Notes: a model not told the origin generated them from the letters alone. A DNA stretch of 64,000 nt from Sphingomonas canadensis (GCF_026013525.1 NZ_JAPDRA010000004.1:164412-228411); one strand, 5' to 3'. Positions 45,521 to 54,671 are shown, counted from the first letter of the stretch. A program made the numbers and translations.

Positions 45521-47260
45521 TCAGCCCTTGGGCGAGAACTGGAGGGTGATCGAAAGCAGGAAGCGCGACGGCGCCCGGCGCGCACCGGGCAGATCGAGTT
45601 CCGGGTCGAGCGGGCGGGCATAACTGACATCGATCGCGAGCCGGCCCGGTAGCCATGCACGCACGCCCGCGCCGACCGAGCGCAGGTTGCGCCCATCCTC
45701 GGTCGTGAAGGGATCGTCGTTCCAGATCCGCACGATGTCGAAAAAGCCGTAGACATGGGCTGCGCCGGCCTTTGCCGGCAACTGCAGCCGCGGCTCGATC
45801 CGCGCGCCCGCCGCCTTGTCGCCGGCCGTCACACCGGGATCATAGCCGCGGCCCAGCGTCAGATTGCCGACGGAGAATTCCTCGAAGCTCAACAGCGGAT
45901 CGCTGGCCCATTGGCCCTGCGCCATCGCAGACAGGCTGAACGCGGGGGAAAGGCTCACGACGCCGCTCACCCCGCCGCGCACCACCGTGGCGGTCGCCAC
46001 GCCGTCGAAACGGCTGGGGGCATATCCCGCCGGGGTGATCGTGCCCGTGTCGGTCGCGTCCAGAATCGCGAAGCCCTTGCGCACCTCCAGCGATCCGCCG
46101 ATCGCCCAGCGGTCGGGACCGGCGAACTGCGGCTCGCGCAGGCTGCCGGAAAGGCGCAGATAGCCCACGCGCAGCTTGTCCTGCGTCACGGGAACGCCAC
46201 CGCCGCCGGTCTGCAGCTTGATCGTCTGCTCGATCAGCTCGAAGCCGCCGCCCAGATCGGCCGCGCCGCGCACGGTGCGCACCAGCGGGGTCGAAATGTC
46301 GACACCGCCCACCAGCGAACGCGACCGCAGGTCGAGCGCGCCCAGATCCGGCCGCGACCAGGCATGGCTGAACCGCGCGCCGAACGTGGTGCCGCCATCG
46401 GTGCCGAAATACTGGCCGACCTGCACCACCTGTTGCTCGCGCAGGTCCGCAGTGGTCGATCCGCCCACGAAGGTGCGATCCGAATGGCCGGTGAGGCCGA
46501 AATATTCGACGCGCACCGTGCCGCTCTCGCGGCCCAGCGTGCGCGATCCGGTGTTCTGCAGGTTCGCCATCACCGTGAAGGGCGTGTAGCGCACCGTCAG
46601 CACGCCGATGACCTCGCCCGGGCCCGTGCCCGCCGCGCGCAGGTTCATCGAGACCTGGAGGCCCGGTATATCGTTCGCACCAAGCAGGATCCGCTCCACT
46701 TCGCGCGTATTGAGCGCAGGCAGAGCCTTCAGCAGCGCGATCCGCCCCTCCACCGCACGGCGATAGGGGCCGGGGGCACCATCAATCTGAACATCGGTCA
46801 ACCGCGCGGGGATCACTGTCAGGATCACCTCGCCGCCGTTGATCTCCTGCGGCGGAATGGTGACGCCGGCGACATAGCCGCGGCCGCGAAGCGTGACGGC
46901 CGCCGAATCGCGCAGTTCGCACAGATAAGCCAGCTTGTGCCGGCCAGCCGTGGGAGCGATGCCCTCCAGCGCCTGGGCCAGCGCATCGGGCAGAGCCGCG
47001 CCATCGGGCAAGGCAAAGCGCAGCCGGTTCAGCTCGACCTCGAGCGGCGAATCGGAGAACGGGCATGGTGCAGACCGGGCACTGTCGTCACGGACGCGCG
47101 CGCTGGATGCCGGCACCGCCTCTTGCGAACGCGGTATCTCCACCTGCTCCCGGCTCGGCAACGCTCCTGGGGTAACCTGAGCATGCGCGGCAGATGCCGC
47201 AAGGAATGCAGAGACTACGCTACCAGACACGCCCAACCAGGCGTGCGACCCTCTTATCAT
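45521..47260 (-). CDS. TpsB/FhaC-type outer-membrane transporter (ShlB/FhaC/HecB family)
   Basis: A 579-residue outer-membrane pore that exports the adhesin encoded just downstream. A signal peptide ends near AAHAQ (about 28), followed by a linker, two POTRA domains (the second around RGRGYVAGVTIPPQEINGG and LTDVQIDGAPG), and a 16-strand barrel ending in FLLSITLQFSPKG with the terminal aromatic-rich strand. The family motif region GRGYDPGV is present. GGGGGGAG lies about 8 bases before the ATG. TpsB-TpsA order with a 21-bp gap is the usual operon form. Confidence 0.92.
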   Translation of the reverse strand: MIRGSHAWLGVSGSVVSAFLAASAAHAQVTPGALPSREQVEIPRSQEAVPASSARVRDDSARSAPCPFSDSPLEVELNRLRFALPDGAALPDALAQALEGIAPTAGRHKLAYLCELRDSAAVTLRGRGYVAGVTIPPQEINGGEVILTVIPARLTDVQIDGAPGPYRRAVEGRIALLKALPALNTREVERILLGANDIPGLQVSMNLRAAGTGPGEVIGVLTVRYTPFTVMANLQNTGSRTLGRESGTVRVEYFGLTGHSDRTFVGGSTTADLREQQVVQVGQYFGTDGGTTFGARFSHAWSRPDLGALDLRSRSLVGGVDISTPLVRTVRGAADLGGGFELIEQTIKLQTGGGGVPVTQDKLRVGYLRLSGSLREPQFAGPDRWAIGGSLEVRKGFAILDATDTGTITPAGYAPSRFDGVATATVVRGGVSGVVSLSPAFSLSAMAQGQWASDPLLSFEEFSVGNLTLGRGYDPGVTAGDKAAGARIEPRLQLPAKAGAAHVYGFFDIVRIWNDDPFTTEDGRNLRSVGAGVRAWLPGRLAIDVSYARPLDPELDLPGARRAPSRFLLSITLQFSPKG

Positions 47261-47587
47261 GATCGAACTCCCCCCGAGTACTACAGCTCAAGGGTAACGA
47301 CTAATGTGACATCTTCAAGAACGATCCCAACCCATTTTGGATGAGGTTTTCTTACAAAAGAACAATATCAAGAAGATAAAATTGTTTCCAATTTGCTTCT
47401 ATTCGAGTGATATCTATCCAATATTACAGAGATTTAATAATCAGAGCGGCCCACCACCCAGCCGCCACCGCAAGATTGAAGCGCTCGCGAAACTGCGGCA
47501 TGGTCCGCGCCGGGGAAGGGGGCGCCAGCGATTGCGGCCAGCGTTATTCTGTTGCCACCAGGGCATCCATTGCCCGGGGTGGACGCC
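47261..47587. promoter_or_regulatory. AT-rich intergenic region before the secretion operon and the VanW fusion gene
   Basis: This 327-bp divergent spacer is markedly AT-rich at about 47280-47450, unlike the flanking genes. It must hold the promoters of the TpsB-TpsA operon (leftward) and of the VanW-dioxygenase gene (rightward), but I could not fix confident -35/-10 pairs. No coding sequence is credible. Confidence 0.4.
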
Positions 47588-49054
47588 ATGATCGGCACGT
47601 TCAGGCGCTTCCTGCGCTCAGCGCTGCCGGAGCCGGTGCGCATGTCGGTCGCGCTGGCGCGGCGGCAGTTGCGCGAGTTCGGCCCGCGGCGGCGCTTCGC
47701 GGCACGGCCGGATGGGGCGCCATCAGGCGCGGCCGGGCATCCGGTGGCCACGGTCACCCAGCCGATCAAGCGCACGGCCTTCTGGGAAGGCAAATATCAC
47801 AACATCAGCCGCGGCGCCGAACTGCTCGACGGCGTGCGGATCGCACCGGGGGAGACGCTGTCCTTCTGGCGGCTGGTCGGCCGGCCTTCGGAGGCTGCAG
47901 GGTTTCAGATGGGGCGCGGCATCCGCGGCGATGCGCTGGGCGGCGATATCGGCGGCGGGCTCTGCCAGGTCAGCGGCATCGTCTATGAGGCCGGGCTGCG
48001 CGCCGGGCTGGAGGTGGTGGAACGCTTCCCCCATTCGCAGGATCTCTATGCGGAGGAGGATCGCTTCGCCCCGCTCGGCCTCGATGCCACGGTGGTGTGG
48101 CCGTACAAGGACCTGCAGATCCGCAACGGCCATGACGCGCCCGTGACGCTGCGCGTAGCGGTGGAGGGCGAGGAAATCATCGCCGCGGTGCATGGCCCGG
48201 CGGCGCTGGCCGCGCACGATCTGGCGATCGAGCGGATCGACGGCATGGCCGAGCGCCATGTCACCGTCACCCGGATCGCGCCCGACGGCGGCCGCGCCGT
48301 GGTGAGCGCGAACCGCTATGCGCTGCCGCCCGCTGAGCCCGCCCCGCCGCCCTGCCCGATCGGAGAGGCGCTGCGCACGGACGGCTTCGCCTTCGCCGGG
48401 CTCGCCGATCTGGCGGACGCATATGATCCGGCAGGCTGGGCGGCGTTCGCCCAAAGCTGGGACCGGATGCCGCGCGACGAATATATGGCCGACGGCGGCA
48501 CCTATCGCCGGCGCCGGTTCTCCACCTTCGCGCTGGAGGACGGCGCGATCCGCGCCAAGCCGCCCCAGCCCCATTATCAGACGACCGGCTACAACCCGCT
48601 CAACGGCGGCATCGACCGGCATTACGAGCCGATCGAGCCCGCCATCGCGGCCCACCCGCTGTTCGAGGGGCTGATGCGCCGTTGCGGCGCGCTGTTCGCC
48701 GCGGCGCGCCCGCCGGAGGGCGGCGCATGGCACGTCGAGGCGCACCAGTTCCGTATCGAGGCGGCGCCCGATGGCGAGGGACGCCCGACGCCCGAGGGCA
48801 TGCATCGCGACGGCGTGGACTGGGTGCTGATTCTGCTCGTGGCGCGCGAAGGCGTGGAGGGCGGCGTGACCACCATCGCGGCGCCCGGCGGCGAGCCGCT
48901 GGTGCAACGCCTGCTGGAAACGCCGGGAGCGGCCTGTCTGATCGACGATCGCGCGGTGCGGCACGAGGTTTCGCCCATCCGCGCCGCGGGCACGGCGATG
49001 GGCTATCGCGACGCGCTGGTGCTCACCTTCCGCGCGGAGGGCGCGGCGGACTGA
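47588..49054 (+). CDS. VanW domain fused to a 2OG-Fe dioxygenase (PF10014-like)
   Basis: A 488-residue two-domain protein. Residues about 50-235 are a VanW-like domain: GETLSFWRLVGRPSEAAGFQ, the glycine-rich GGDIGGGLCQVSGIVYEAGL, and ATVVWPYKDLQIRNGHDAPV. Residues about 265-485 are a dioxygenase of the type that hydroxylates free amino acids: HVEAHQFRIEA, then His406-x-Asp408 (GMHRDGVDW), GGVTTI, distal His459 (AVRHEVSPI) and GYRDALVLTF. There is no signal peptide. GGGGTGG precedes the ATG; an ATG at 47552 would add 12 residues. VanW has no proven biochemical role; the fusion suggests that a cell-wall-linked ligand and an amino-acid hydroxylation are connected, which is inference. Confidence 0.82.
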   Translation: MIGTFRRFLRSALPEPVRMSVALARRQLREFGPRRRFAARPDGAPSGAAGHPVATVTQPIKRTAFWEGKYHNISRGAELLDGVRIAPGETLSFWRLVGRPSEAAGFQMGRGIRGDALGGDIGGGLCQVSGIVYEAGLRAGLEVVERFPHSQDLYAEEDRFAPLGLDATVVWPYKDLQIRNGHDAPVTLRVAVEGEEIIAAVHGPAALAAHDLAIERIDGMAERHVTVTRIAPDGGRAVVSANRYALPPAEPAPPPCPIGEALRTDGFAFAGLADLADAYDPAGWAAFAQSWDRMPRDEYMADGGTYRRRRFSTFALEDGAIRAKPPQPHYQTTGYNPLNGGIDRHYEPIEPAIAAHPLFEGLMRRCGALFAAARPPEGGAWHVEAHQFRIEAAPDGEGRPTPEGMHRDGVDWVLILLVAREGVEGGVTTIAAPGGEPLVQRLLETPGAACLIDDRAVRHEVSPIRAAGTAMGYRDALVLTFRAEGAAD

Positions 49055-49116
49055 TCCCGGGGACGATGCCCGGAACGGAGCGTTCGCGCTTCATGCGAAG
49101 ATCGCGGGACGGCGGC

Positions 49117-49203
49117 TGGTGGATAGGGATGGATTCGAACCACCGTAGGGCGATGCCCGGCAGATTTACAGTCTGCTGCCTTTAACCACTCGGCCACCTA
49201 TCC
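49117..49203 (-). tRNA. tRNA-Tyr (anticodon GTA)
   Basis: On the minus strand it is an 87-nt class II tRNA with encoded CCA. The acceptor GGATAGG pairs with CCTATCC, the anticodon stem-loop contains CTGTAAA (anticodon GTA), a long variable arm (GGGCATCGCCC) is present, and the T-loop has TTCGAAT. The 3' end faces the VanW fusion and secretion block. Confidence 0.96.
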
Positions 49204-49328
49204 AGGGAGCCGCCGTCCAGCGAGCGCGTGCCAATGCCGAAGCGCGCCCGCGCTGTCAACGCCTTGCGCGTGCGCGCGGGCGGGCATAGCGTCCTGCGCG
49301 TGAAAACCGCCGCAATCCTCCTCCGCTG

Positions 49329-50081
49329 ATGGCCCGCCACGGACACCGCCCGTCGCAGGCCGCCCCGGGCCGCCCGCGCTTCTACGGCCGCCATGCCGTG
49401 CTCGCCGCGCTGGCGAACCCCAACCGCACCGTGCGCCGCGTTTGGGGCACGCGCGAAGCGTTGTCGGCGCTCGATCTGCCGCCGGTGATCCCGATCACCT
49501 ATGCCGACGTAGCGGACCTTGGCCGGCTGGTGCCCAACGACGCGCCGCACCAGGGGCTGGTGGCGGAGGTCGATCCGCTCGAGGAAATCTGGCTGGGCGA
49601 CCTGCTGGAACAGGGCGCGGGGGACCGCCGCCCGCTACTGCTGCTCGATCAGGTCACCGATCCGCACAATGTGGGCGCGATCCTGCGCTCCGCCGCCGCG
49701 TTCGACGCGCTGGGCATCGTCACGCAGGACCGCCACGCCCCGCCGGAATCGGGCAGCCTGGCGCGTGCGGCATCGGGCGCGCTGGAGGTGGTTCCCTGGG
49801 TCCGCGTGGTGAACCTCTCCCGCGCGCTGGACGAGATCGCGGAAGCCGGCTTCTGGCGGATCGGGCTGACCGGCCATGCCAAGGGCACGCTGGCCGAGGT
49901 GATGGGCGATGCGCGAATCGCGCTGGTGCTGGGCGCCGAGGGAGAGGGCATGCGCCACAATACGGAGGCGCATTGCGACGAACTTGCGAAGCTTCCCATC
50001 GGCCCTAAGGTGGAAAGCCTGAACGTTTCCAATGCCGCCGCGGTCGCGCTCTATGCGGTCACCGCGCGGCCGATGTCCTGA
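49329..50081 (+). CDS. rlmB: 23S rRNA guanosine-2'-O-methyltransferase RlmB (TrmH family)
   Basis: A 250-residue SpoU-family methyltransferase that would methylate G2251 of 23S rRNA with S-adenosylmethionine. It has the N-terminal substrate-binding domain (FYGRHAVLAALANPNRTVRR) and the knotted SPOUT core with motif 1 LDQVTDPHNVGAILRSAAAF, motif 2 LVLGAEGEGM and motif 3 ESLNVSNAAAVALY. No strong ribosome site is seen before ATG 49329. Confidence 0.9.
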   Translation: MARHGHRPSQAAPGRPRFYGRHAVLAALANPNRTVRRVWGTREALSALDLPPVIPITYADVADLGRLVPNDAPHQGLVAEVDPLEEIWLGDLLEQGAGDRRPLLLLDQVTDPHNVGAILRSAAAFDALGIVTQDRHAPPESGSLARAASGALEVVPWVRVVNLSRALDEIAEAGFWRIGLTGHAKGTLAEVMGDARIALVLGAEGEGMRHNTEAHCDELAKLPIGPKVESLNVSNAAAVALYAVTARPMS

Positions 50082-50092
50082 AGGGGGAGTGC

Positions 50093-50806
50093 ATGATGGG
50101 TAAGTGGTTCCGCGCCGCGGCGCTGGCGCTGATCGCGCCGCTGATGCTCGCCGGCTGCCTGTTCATGCCGGGCAAGTTCGAATCGACGATGAACGTCCGC
50201 GCCGACCGCAGCTTCACCTTCACCTACAAGGGCGAGGTGCTGGCGGTGGACCTGGCCGGTATGACCGGCCAGATGTTCGCCGGCCTGGCCGCGATGGGCG
50301 ACAAGAAGGAGGGCGAGGAAGGCGCCGATACCGCGCCCAAGGGCCCCAGCGCCGAGGATGTCGCCAAGCAGGACGCCGATAACCGCGAACTGGCGGCCAA
50401 GCTTTCGAAGGAGCCGGGCTACAACAAGGTCGAATATCGCGGGAACAACGTGTTCTACGTCGATTTCTCGACCTCGGGCACGCTGACCCACAGCTTCGTC
50501 TATCCCTATAACCAGGACGCCGGCATGGTTCTGCCCTGGGTGGCGATCGAACTGCGTGGCAAGGATATGGTGCGCGTGAAGACCCCGGGCTTCGCCAAGC
50601 AGGACAGCTCGGCCACCGGCGGCATGAGCTCGCCCGAGGAAAGCAAGACCGACGGCGTCTTCACGCTCACCACCGATGCCGAAGTGGTCAGCCAGAACAA
50701 CGAGGAAGGCGGCACCAAGGCGGGCGGCGTCACCACCATCCGCTGGACGCTGACCCCCGCGACCGAGGACGCGCCGACCGCGGTGCTGCGCGTGAAAAGC
50801 CTCTGA
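50093..50806 (+). CDS. Paralogous lipoprotein 1
   Basis: A 237-residue predicted lipoprotein: a short signal ends in LMLAGCLFMPGKF (lipobox LAGC near residue 20). The rest is a beta-rich soluble domain of unknown family. Segments such as FMPGKFESTMNVRADRSFTF, KVEYRGNNVFYVDFSTSGTL and WVAIELRGKDMVRVKTPGF recur in the next gene, so the two are tandem duplicates. GGGGGAGTGC precedes the ATG; it starts 12 bp after rlmB. Confidence 0.75.
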   Translation: MMGKWFRAAALALIAPLMLAGCLFMPGKFESTMNVRADRSFTFTYKGEVLAVDLAGMTGQMFAGLAAMGDKKEGEEGADTAPKGPSAEDVAKQDADNRELAAKLSKEPGYNKVEYRGNNVFYVDFSTSGTLTHSFVYPYNQDAGMVLPWVAIELRGKDMVRVKTPGFAKQDSSATGGMSSPEESKTDGVFTLTTDAEVVSQNNEEGGTKAGGVTTIRWTLTPATEDAPTAVLRVKSL

Positions 50807-50926
50807 CCGGTTGCGGCCGCGCTTGCGCGGCCCTGCCCATCGCCTAAGTTACGCCCTGGGCTGCGGACCGATTCCGCGGCCATATTGCGGATCGCCTGCC
50901 TGGCGATCTACGAAAAGGGGGTATCC

Positions 50927-51694
50927 GTGACGAATATCTGGCCGAAGATGGTGGCCGCGCTGGCCATGCCTCTGCTGCTCGTCTCCTGCGTATTCACGCC
51001 GGGCAAGTTCACCTCGGCGCTGACCATTCACGTCGACCGCAGCTTTACCTTCAGCTATACGGGCGAGGTGAACGCGGTGGACGTCGAAGGCCTGATGGGC
51101 AAGGCGATGCTGGAAGGCGTGAAGGCGTCGGCGGAAGCCGGCAAGACGAAGGGCAAGGGCAAGACCGCAGCCGAGCCGCCCTTCCCGCTGACCCTCAGTC
51201 CCGAGGAAAAGGCCGAGCGCGACCGCCGCTTCATGCGCATCGCATCGGAACTTTCGAAGGAAACCGGATACCGCAAGGTCGAATATCGCGGCGATGGCGT
51301 GTTCTTCATCGACTTCGAGATTTCGGGCACGCTCGATCACGGCTTCGCCTATCCTTACAGCCCCGACAACAAGATCACCTTCCCCTGGATCTCGATCGAG
51401 CTGCGCGGCAAGGACATGGTGCGCTTCAAGGTGCCGGGGTTCAGCAATCAGGACCCGACCGGTATGGGCATGCCAACCTCCGGCCCGATGGCGCAAAGCA
51501 TGTCGATGATGATGGGAACCGATGCCAAGCCGATGGACGGCGTGTTCACCTTCGTCACCGATGCGGAGATCATCAGCCAGAACAACGAGGACGGCGCCAT
51601 CGGCGACGGCAAGGTCAAGACGATCAGTTGGAAGATCGACGACAATACGGACACCGCGCCGATGGCATCGCTGCGCGTGCGTCCCAAGCCCTGA
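50927..51694 (+). CDS. Paralogous lipoprotein 2
   Basis: A 255-residue predicted lipoprotein starting at GTG 50927 behind AAAAGGGGG. The signal ends in LLLVSCVFTPGKF (lipobox LVSC). It aligns along its length with the preceding gene: TIHVDRSFTFSYTGEVNAVD, KVEYRGDGVFFIDFEISGTL, WISIELRGKDMVRFKVPGF, SQNNEDGA. It differs in an added lysine-rich insert (KTKGKGKTAAE) and a Met-rich stretch (MAQSMSMMMG). Function is unknown. Confidence 0.75.
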   Translation: MTNIWPKMVAALAMPLLLVSCVFTPGKFTSALTIHVDRSFTFSYTGEVNAVDVEGLMGKAMLEGVKASAEAGKTKGKGKTAAEPPFPLTLSPEEKAERDRRFMRIASELSKETGYRKVEYRGDGVFFIDFEISGTLDHGFAYPYSPDNKITFPWISIELRGKDMVRFKVPGFSNQDPTGMGMPTSGPMAQSMSMMMGTDAKPMDGVFTFVTDAEIISQNNEDGAIGDGKVKTISWKIDDNTDTAPMASLRVRPKP

Positions 51695-51702
51695 GAAGGC
51701 CG

Positions 51703-51729
51703 CCGCCGGGGCGCGTGGCGTCCCGGCGG
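51703..51729. terminator. Hairpin between lipoprotein 2 and ferredoxin
   Basis: CCGCCGGG (51703-51710) and CCCGGCGG (51722-51729) pair perfectly around an 11-nt loop between two convergent stops. It is probably a shared terminator, though without a clear U-tract. Confidence 0.5.
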
Positions 51730-51739
51730 TTCGCCCGGA

Positions 51740-52057
51740 TCAATCCTCGGCGGCGATGCGGACCTTCAGCCCGTCGAGCGAATCGTCGAAACGGATCTGG
51801 CAGGAAAGGCGCGAGGTCTCGTCGCGTTCCGACGAGCTTTCGAGCAGGTCGTTCTCGTCCTCGGTCATCGCCGGCAGTTTGGCCGCAAATTCCGGATCGA
51901 CATGCACATGGCAGGTGGCGCAGCTACAGCAGCCGCCGCACAGCGCGAGCAGCTCGTCAAAGCCGGCCTCGCGGATCACCTCCATCACGGAAAGCCCGGC
52001 CTCGCCGATGACTTCGCGTTCTTCCCCGGACCTCGTCACCACGATAAGTTTCGGCAC
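51740..52057 (-). CDS. [2Fe-2S] ferredoxin, adrenodoxin/putidaredoxin type
   Basis: A 105-residue electron carrier. The four cluster ligands follow the vertebrate-type spacing: Cys40, Cys46, Cys49 ([12 protein letters not shown]) and Cys86 (RLSCQI). Extra cysteines at 43 and 44 lie inside the loop. Such ferredoxins serve P450s, Rieske oxygenases or Fe-S assembly; no partner gene is next to it, so the role is open. Confidence 0.92.
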   Translation of the reverse strand: MPKLIVVTRSGEEREVIGEAGLSVMEVIREAGFDELLALCGGCCSCATCHVHVDPEFAAKLPAMTEDENDLLESSSERDETSRLSCQIRFDDSLDGLKVRIAAED

Positions 52058-52117
52058 TTCAGTCTCCTTCGGCGGCGTCCATGCCGTTGAACGCCGTTCA
52101 GTTCAAGGATGCAACCG

Positions 52118-52741
52118 ATGGGCCTGAGCGCCGAACAGTTGAAGACATCGATCGACGCGCTGGCCGCCGCCGAGCCGCGCTTCGGCGAGGCGGTGGCCCG
52201 CGCGGGCTATCCCGAGCCGCGAATCCGCGAGCCGGGCTATGAGACGCTGCTGCGCACGATCGTGGGCCAGCAGGTCAGCGTCGCCGCCGCGCAATCGATC
52301 TGGAACAAGCTCGCCGCCGGGCTGGGCGACCTCACCGATCCGCTGACGCTGGCCCGCGCGAGCGACGAGGAACTGCGCGCCGCCGGCCTCTCGCGCCAGA
52401 AGGCCGGCTATGCCCGCAGCCTGGCGGACGAGGTTACGAGCGGCCGTCTGGACCTGCTCGGCCTGCCGGAAGACGATGAGGAGGCCATCGCCCAGCTTGT
52501 CCGGGTGAAGGGCATCGGCCGCTGGTCGGCGGAGATCTACCTGCTGTTCGCGGAGGGGCGCCCCGACGTCTGGCCCGCGGGCGACCTGGCGGTGCAGATC
52601 GAGATCGGGCGCATCTTCGGCATGGAGGAGCGCCCCAGCGAGAAGGCGATCCGCACCCTCGCCGATCCCTGGCGCCCGCATCGCGGCGCCGCGGCGATCC
52701 TGGCATGGCATCATTACAAGGTGGACATGGCGGTGATCTGA
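52118..52741 (+). CDS. DNA-3-methyladenine glycosylase II (AlkA-like, HhH-GPD)
   Basis: A 207-residue base-excision enzyme that removes alkylated bases. The helix-hairpin-helix (VRVKGIGRWSAEIYLLFAEG) and the catalytic Asp156 (WPAGDLAVQ) define the HhH-GPD superfamily, and TIVGQQVSVAAAQSIWNKL is the usual N-terminal motif. It lacks the N-terminal beta domain of Escherichia coli AlkA, so it is the short type. ATG 52118 is chosen because AAGGA lies 8 bases upstream; ATG 52109 is also in frame. Confidence 0.9.
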   Translation: MGLSAEQLKTSIDALAAAEPRFGEAVARAGYPEPRIREPGYETLLRTIVGQQVSVAAAQSIWNKLAAGLGDLTDPLTLARASDEELRAAGLSRQKAGYARSLADEVTSGRLDLLGLPEDDEEAIAQLVRVKGIGRWSAEIYLLFAEGRPDVWPAGDLAVQIEIGRIFGMEERPSEKAIRTLADPWRPHRGAAAILAWHHYKVDMAVI

Positions 52742-52762
52742 ACGCACTGGCGCGGCACCGGC

Positions 52763-53662
52763 CTATCCCGTCAGCGCGTCCAGCCCCACCGCGATCGCGC
52801 CCAGCGGGCCGGCCATCGCGCCCAGCCCCGGCGGCCCCAGCCGCGTCTCCAGCTCGCCGGCATAGCCCGCGAACGATCCGTACCCGCCCAGGCTCTCCGC
52901 CAGCCGCGCGCGCAGCCGGGGGAACAGATAGGGCCGATCCGTCACCACGCCGCCGCCGATCGCGATGCGCCGGGGCGCCAGCGTGACCACCAGATTGTGG
53001 AGCAGCCCGCCCAGATCGTGGACGAACAGGTCCCATTGCGGCCCTTCGTCGGGCAACGCGCTGCCGGGGCAGCAGAAACGCTCCGCCAGCGCCGGGCCGG
53101 ATATCAGCCCCTCCACGCAATCGCCGTGAAAGCGGCACCAGCCAGGATAGGCATCCCCGGCCGCACGCGGCACGCGCATGTGCCCGGCCTCGCCATGGGC
53201 ATAGCCCTGCACCGGCCGGCCGCCGCTCACGATGCCCACGCCCACGCCCGTTCCCACGGTGATATAGGCATGCGCGTCGAGCCCGCCCGCGGCGCCCCAG
53301 CGCCCCTCGGCCAGCGCCGCGCCGTTGACGTCGGTCTGGATCGCGATCGGCTTGCCGTATCGCGCGGCCAGGCGGCGCAGCAGGCTGGTGCCCGTCCATC
53401 CCGGCTTGGTGGTGGCGGTGATCGATCCGAAGTCCGGATGCGCGGCGTCCAGCTCCAGCGGGCCGAAGCTGGCGATGCCGATCGCGTCGAACGCCCAGCC
53501 GTCCAGCACCGCTTCGATCGCGGCCAGCGTCGCCGCCGGATCGGTGGTGGGTATCGTTTCGCGCGCGCGGAGCGAATCGGGTCCGGACGCCAGCAGCGCC
53601 ACGCATTTGGTGCCGCCCAGCTCTACTCCTGCGACCAGCGGTTGCCATGCCTGTGCTGCCAT
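52763..53662 (-). CDS. ROK-family sugar kinase (fructokinase-like)
   Basis: A 299-residue cytoplasmic kinase. The ATP site GVELGGTKCVALL, the central DVNGAALAEGRWGAA and TVGTGVGVGIV, the zinc and fold-stabilising GHMRV and CRFHGDCVEGLISGPA, and RIAIGGGVV are all typical of ROK fructokinases. It may phosphorylate fructose or mannose. It is convergent with the AlkA-type gene and not part of a visible sugar operon. Confidence 0.88.
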   Translation of the reverse strand: MAAQAWQPLVAGVELGGTKCVALLASGPDSLRARETIPTTDPAATLAAIEAVLDGWAFDAIGIASFGPLELDAAHPDFGSITATTKPGWTGTSLLRRLAARYGKPIAIQTDVNGAALAEGRWGAAGGLDAHAYITVGTGVGVGIVSGGRPVQGYAHGEAGHMRVPRAAGDAYPGWCRFHGDCVEGLISGPALAERFCCPGSALPDEGPQWDLFVHDLGGLLHNLVVTLAPRRIAIGGGVVTDRPYLFPRLRARLAESLGGYGSFAGYAGELETRLGPPGLGAMAGPLGAIAVGLDALTG

Positions 53663-53760
53663 CCCGGCCAGGCTAGGGCAAAGCAGCCCTCGGGGAAATC
53701 CCCGATACCCCCGGCCGCATCAAGTCCATAGCCTCGCGTCATTCTTTGATGGAGGCGGAC

Positions 53761-54567
53761 ATGAAGAATATCCTGGTGCTCGTGCATGACGATCAGGGCC
53801 AGGAGGCCCGGCTGCAGGCCGCGCTCGACCTGACCCGCGCGGTGGAAGGCCATCTCAACTGCCTTGACGTTTCGATCATCCCGATGGCGGTCGACGATTA
53901 CGTCCCCGTCGGCGGCAGCGCGCTGCTGCTCGCCGAGGAGCGCGAGAATGAATCGAAAAACCGCGACAAGATCACCGCCCGGCTGGAGCGCGAGGACGTG
54001 CCCTGGACCTGGAGCGACGTGACCGGCGACGTTTCCGAGGCGCTGCGCGAGGCATCCGCGCTGGCCGATGTGATCGTGATCAATCGCCAGTTCGACGACC
54101 TGCCCTGGCCCAACATGCGCGCCATCGCCGGCGAACTGCTGGCGAAGGGAGAGGCGCCGCTGCTCGCCGTGCCCGCGGAGATGCGCGGAGTGGCGTTCGC
54201 CGGGGGCCGCGCGCTGGTGGCGTGGAACGGATCGCATGCCGCCGGAGAGGCGCTGCAGGCCGCGGTGCCGCTGCTGACGCTGGCATCGGAGGTGACGATC
54301 CTGGAAATCGACGACGGATCGATCGACAAGCCCGCGACCGAGGCCGCGCAATATCTGTCGCGCCACGGCATCGAGCCGGTGCTGCGCCGCGTCTCCTCCG
54401 GCGGATCGAGCACCGCCGAGGCGCTGCTCGCGCAGGTTGCGGACATGCGCCCCGATTATCTGGTGATGGGCGGCTATGGCCGCAGCCGACTGGTCGAGGC
54501 GCTGTTCGGCGGGGTTACCCGCCGCATGCTCACCGAAAGCCCGGTTCCGCTGTTCCTGGCGCACTGA
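53761..54567 (+). CDS. Universal stress protein
   Basis: A 268-residue UspA-superfamily protein with two Usp-like halves. The N-terminal half opens with KNILVLVHDDQ; the C-terminal half ends with the nucleotide-binding pattern MGGYGRSRLVEALFGGVT and SPVPLFLAH. GGAGG lies 5 bases before ATG 53761. It precedes the FixL-type kinase gene; Usp proteins are often induced by low oxygen, so a link is possible but unproven. Confidence 0.88.
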   Translation: MKNILVLVHDDQGQEARLQAALDLTRAVEGHLNCLDVSIIPMAVDDYVPVGGSALLLAEERENESKNRDKITARLEREDVPWTWSDVTGDVSEALREASALADVIVINRQFDDLPWPNMRAIAGELLAKGEAPLLAVPAEMRGVAFAGGRALVAWNGSHAAGEALQAAVPLLTLASEVTILEIDDGSIDKPATEAAQYLSRHGIEPVLRRVSSGGSSTAEALLAQVADMRPDYLVMGGYGRSRLVEALFGGVTRRMLTESPVPLFLAH

Positions 54568-54671
54568 TCCGCCTGCGCGCGCCGGATGCATCCCCTGCAT
54601 CCGGCGCGGCGGCGATTGCTCTCGCGCCCGCCAGTCCGCCGTGCTAGCCATCCCCGCCATACGGGCCAGGG

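Noticed and set aside
53701..53760. Possible FixK/FNR box before the universal stress protein gene
   Set aside because: ATCAA and TTGAT occur but not as TTGAT-N4-ATCAA with the right spacing.
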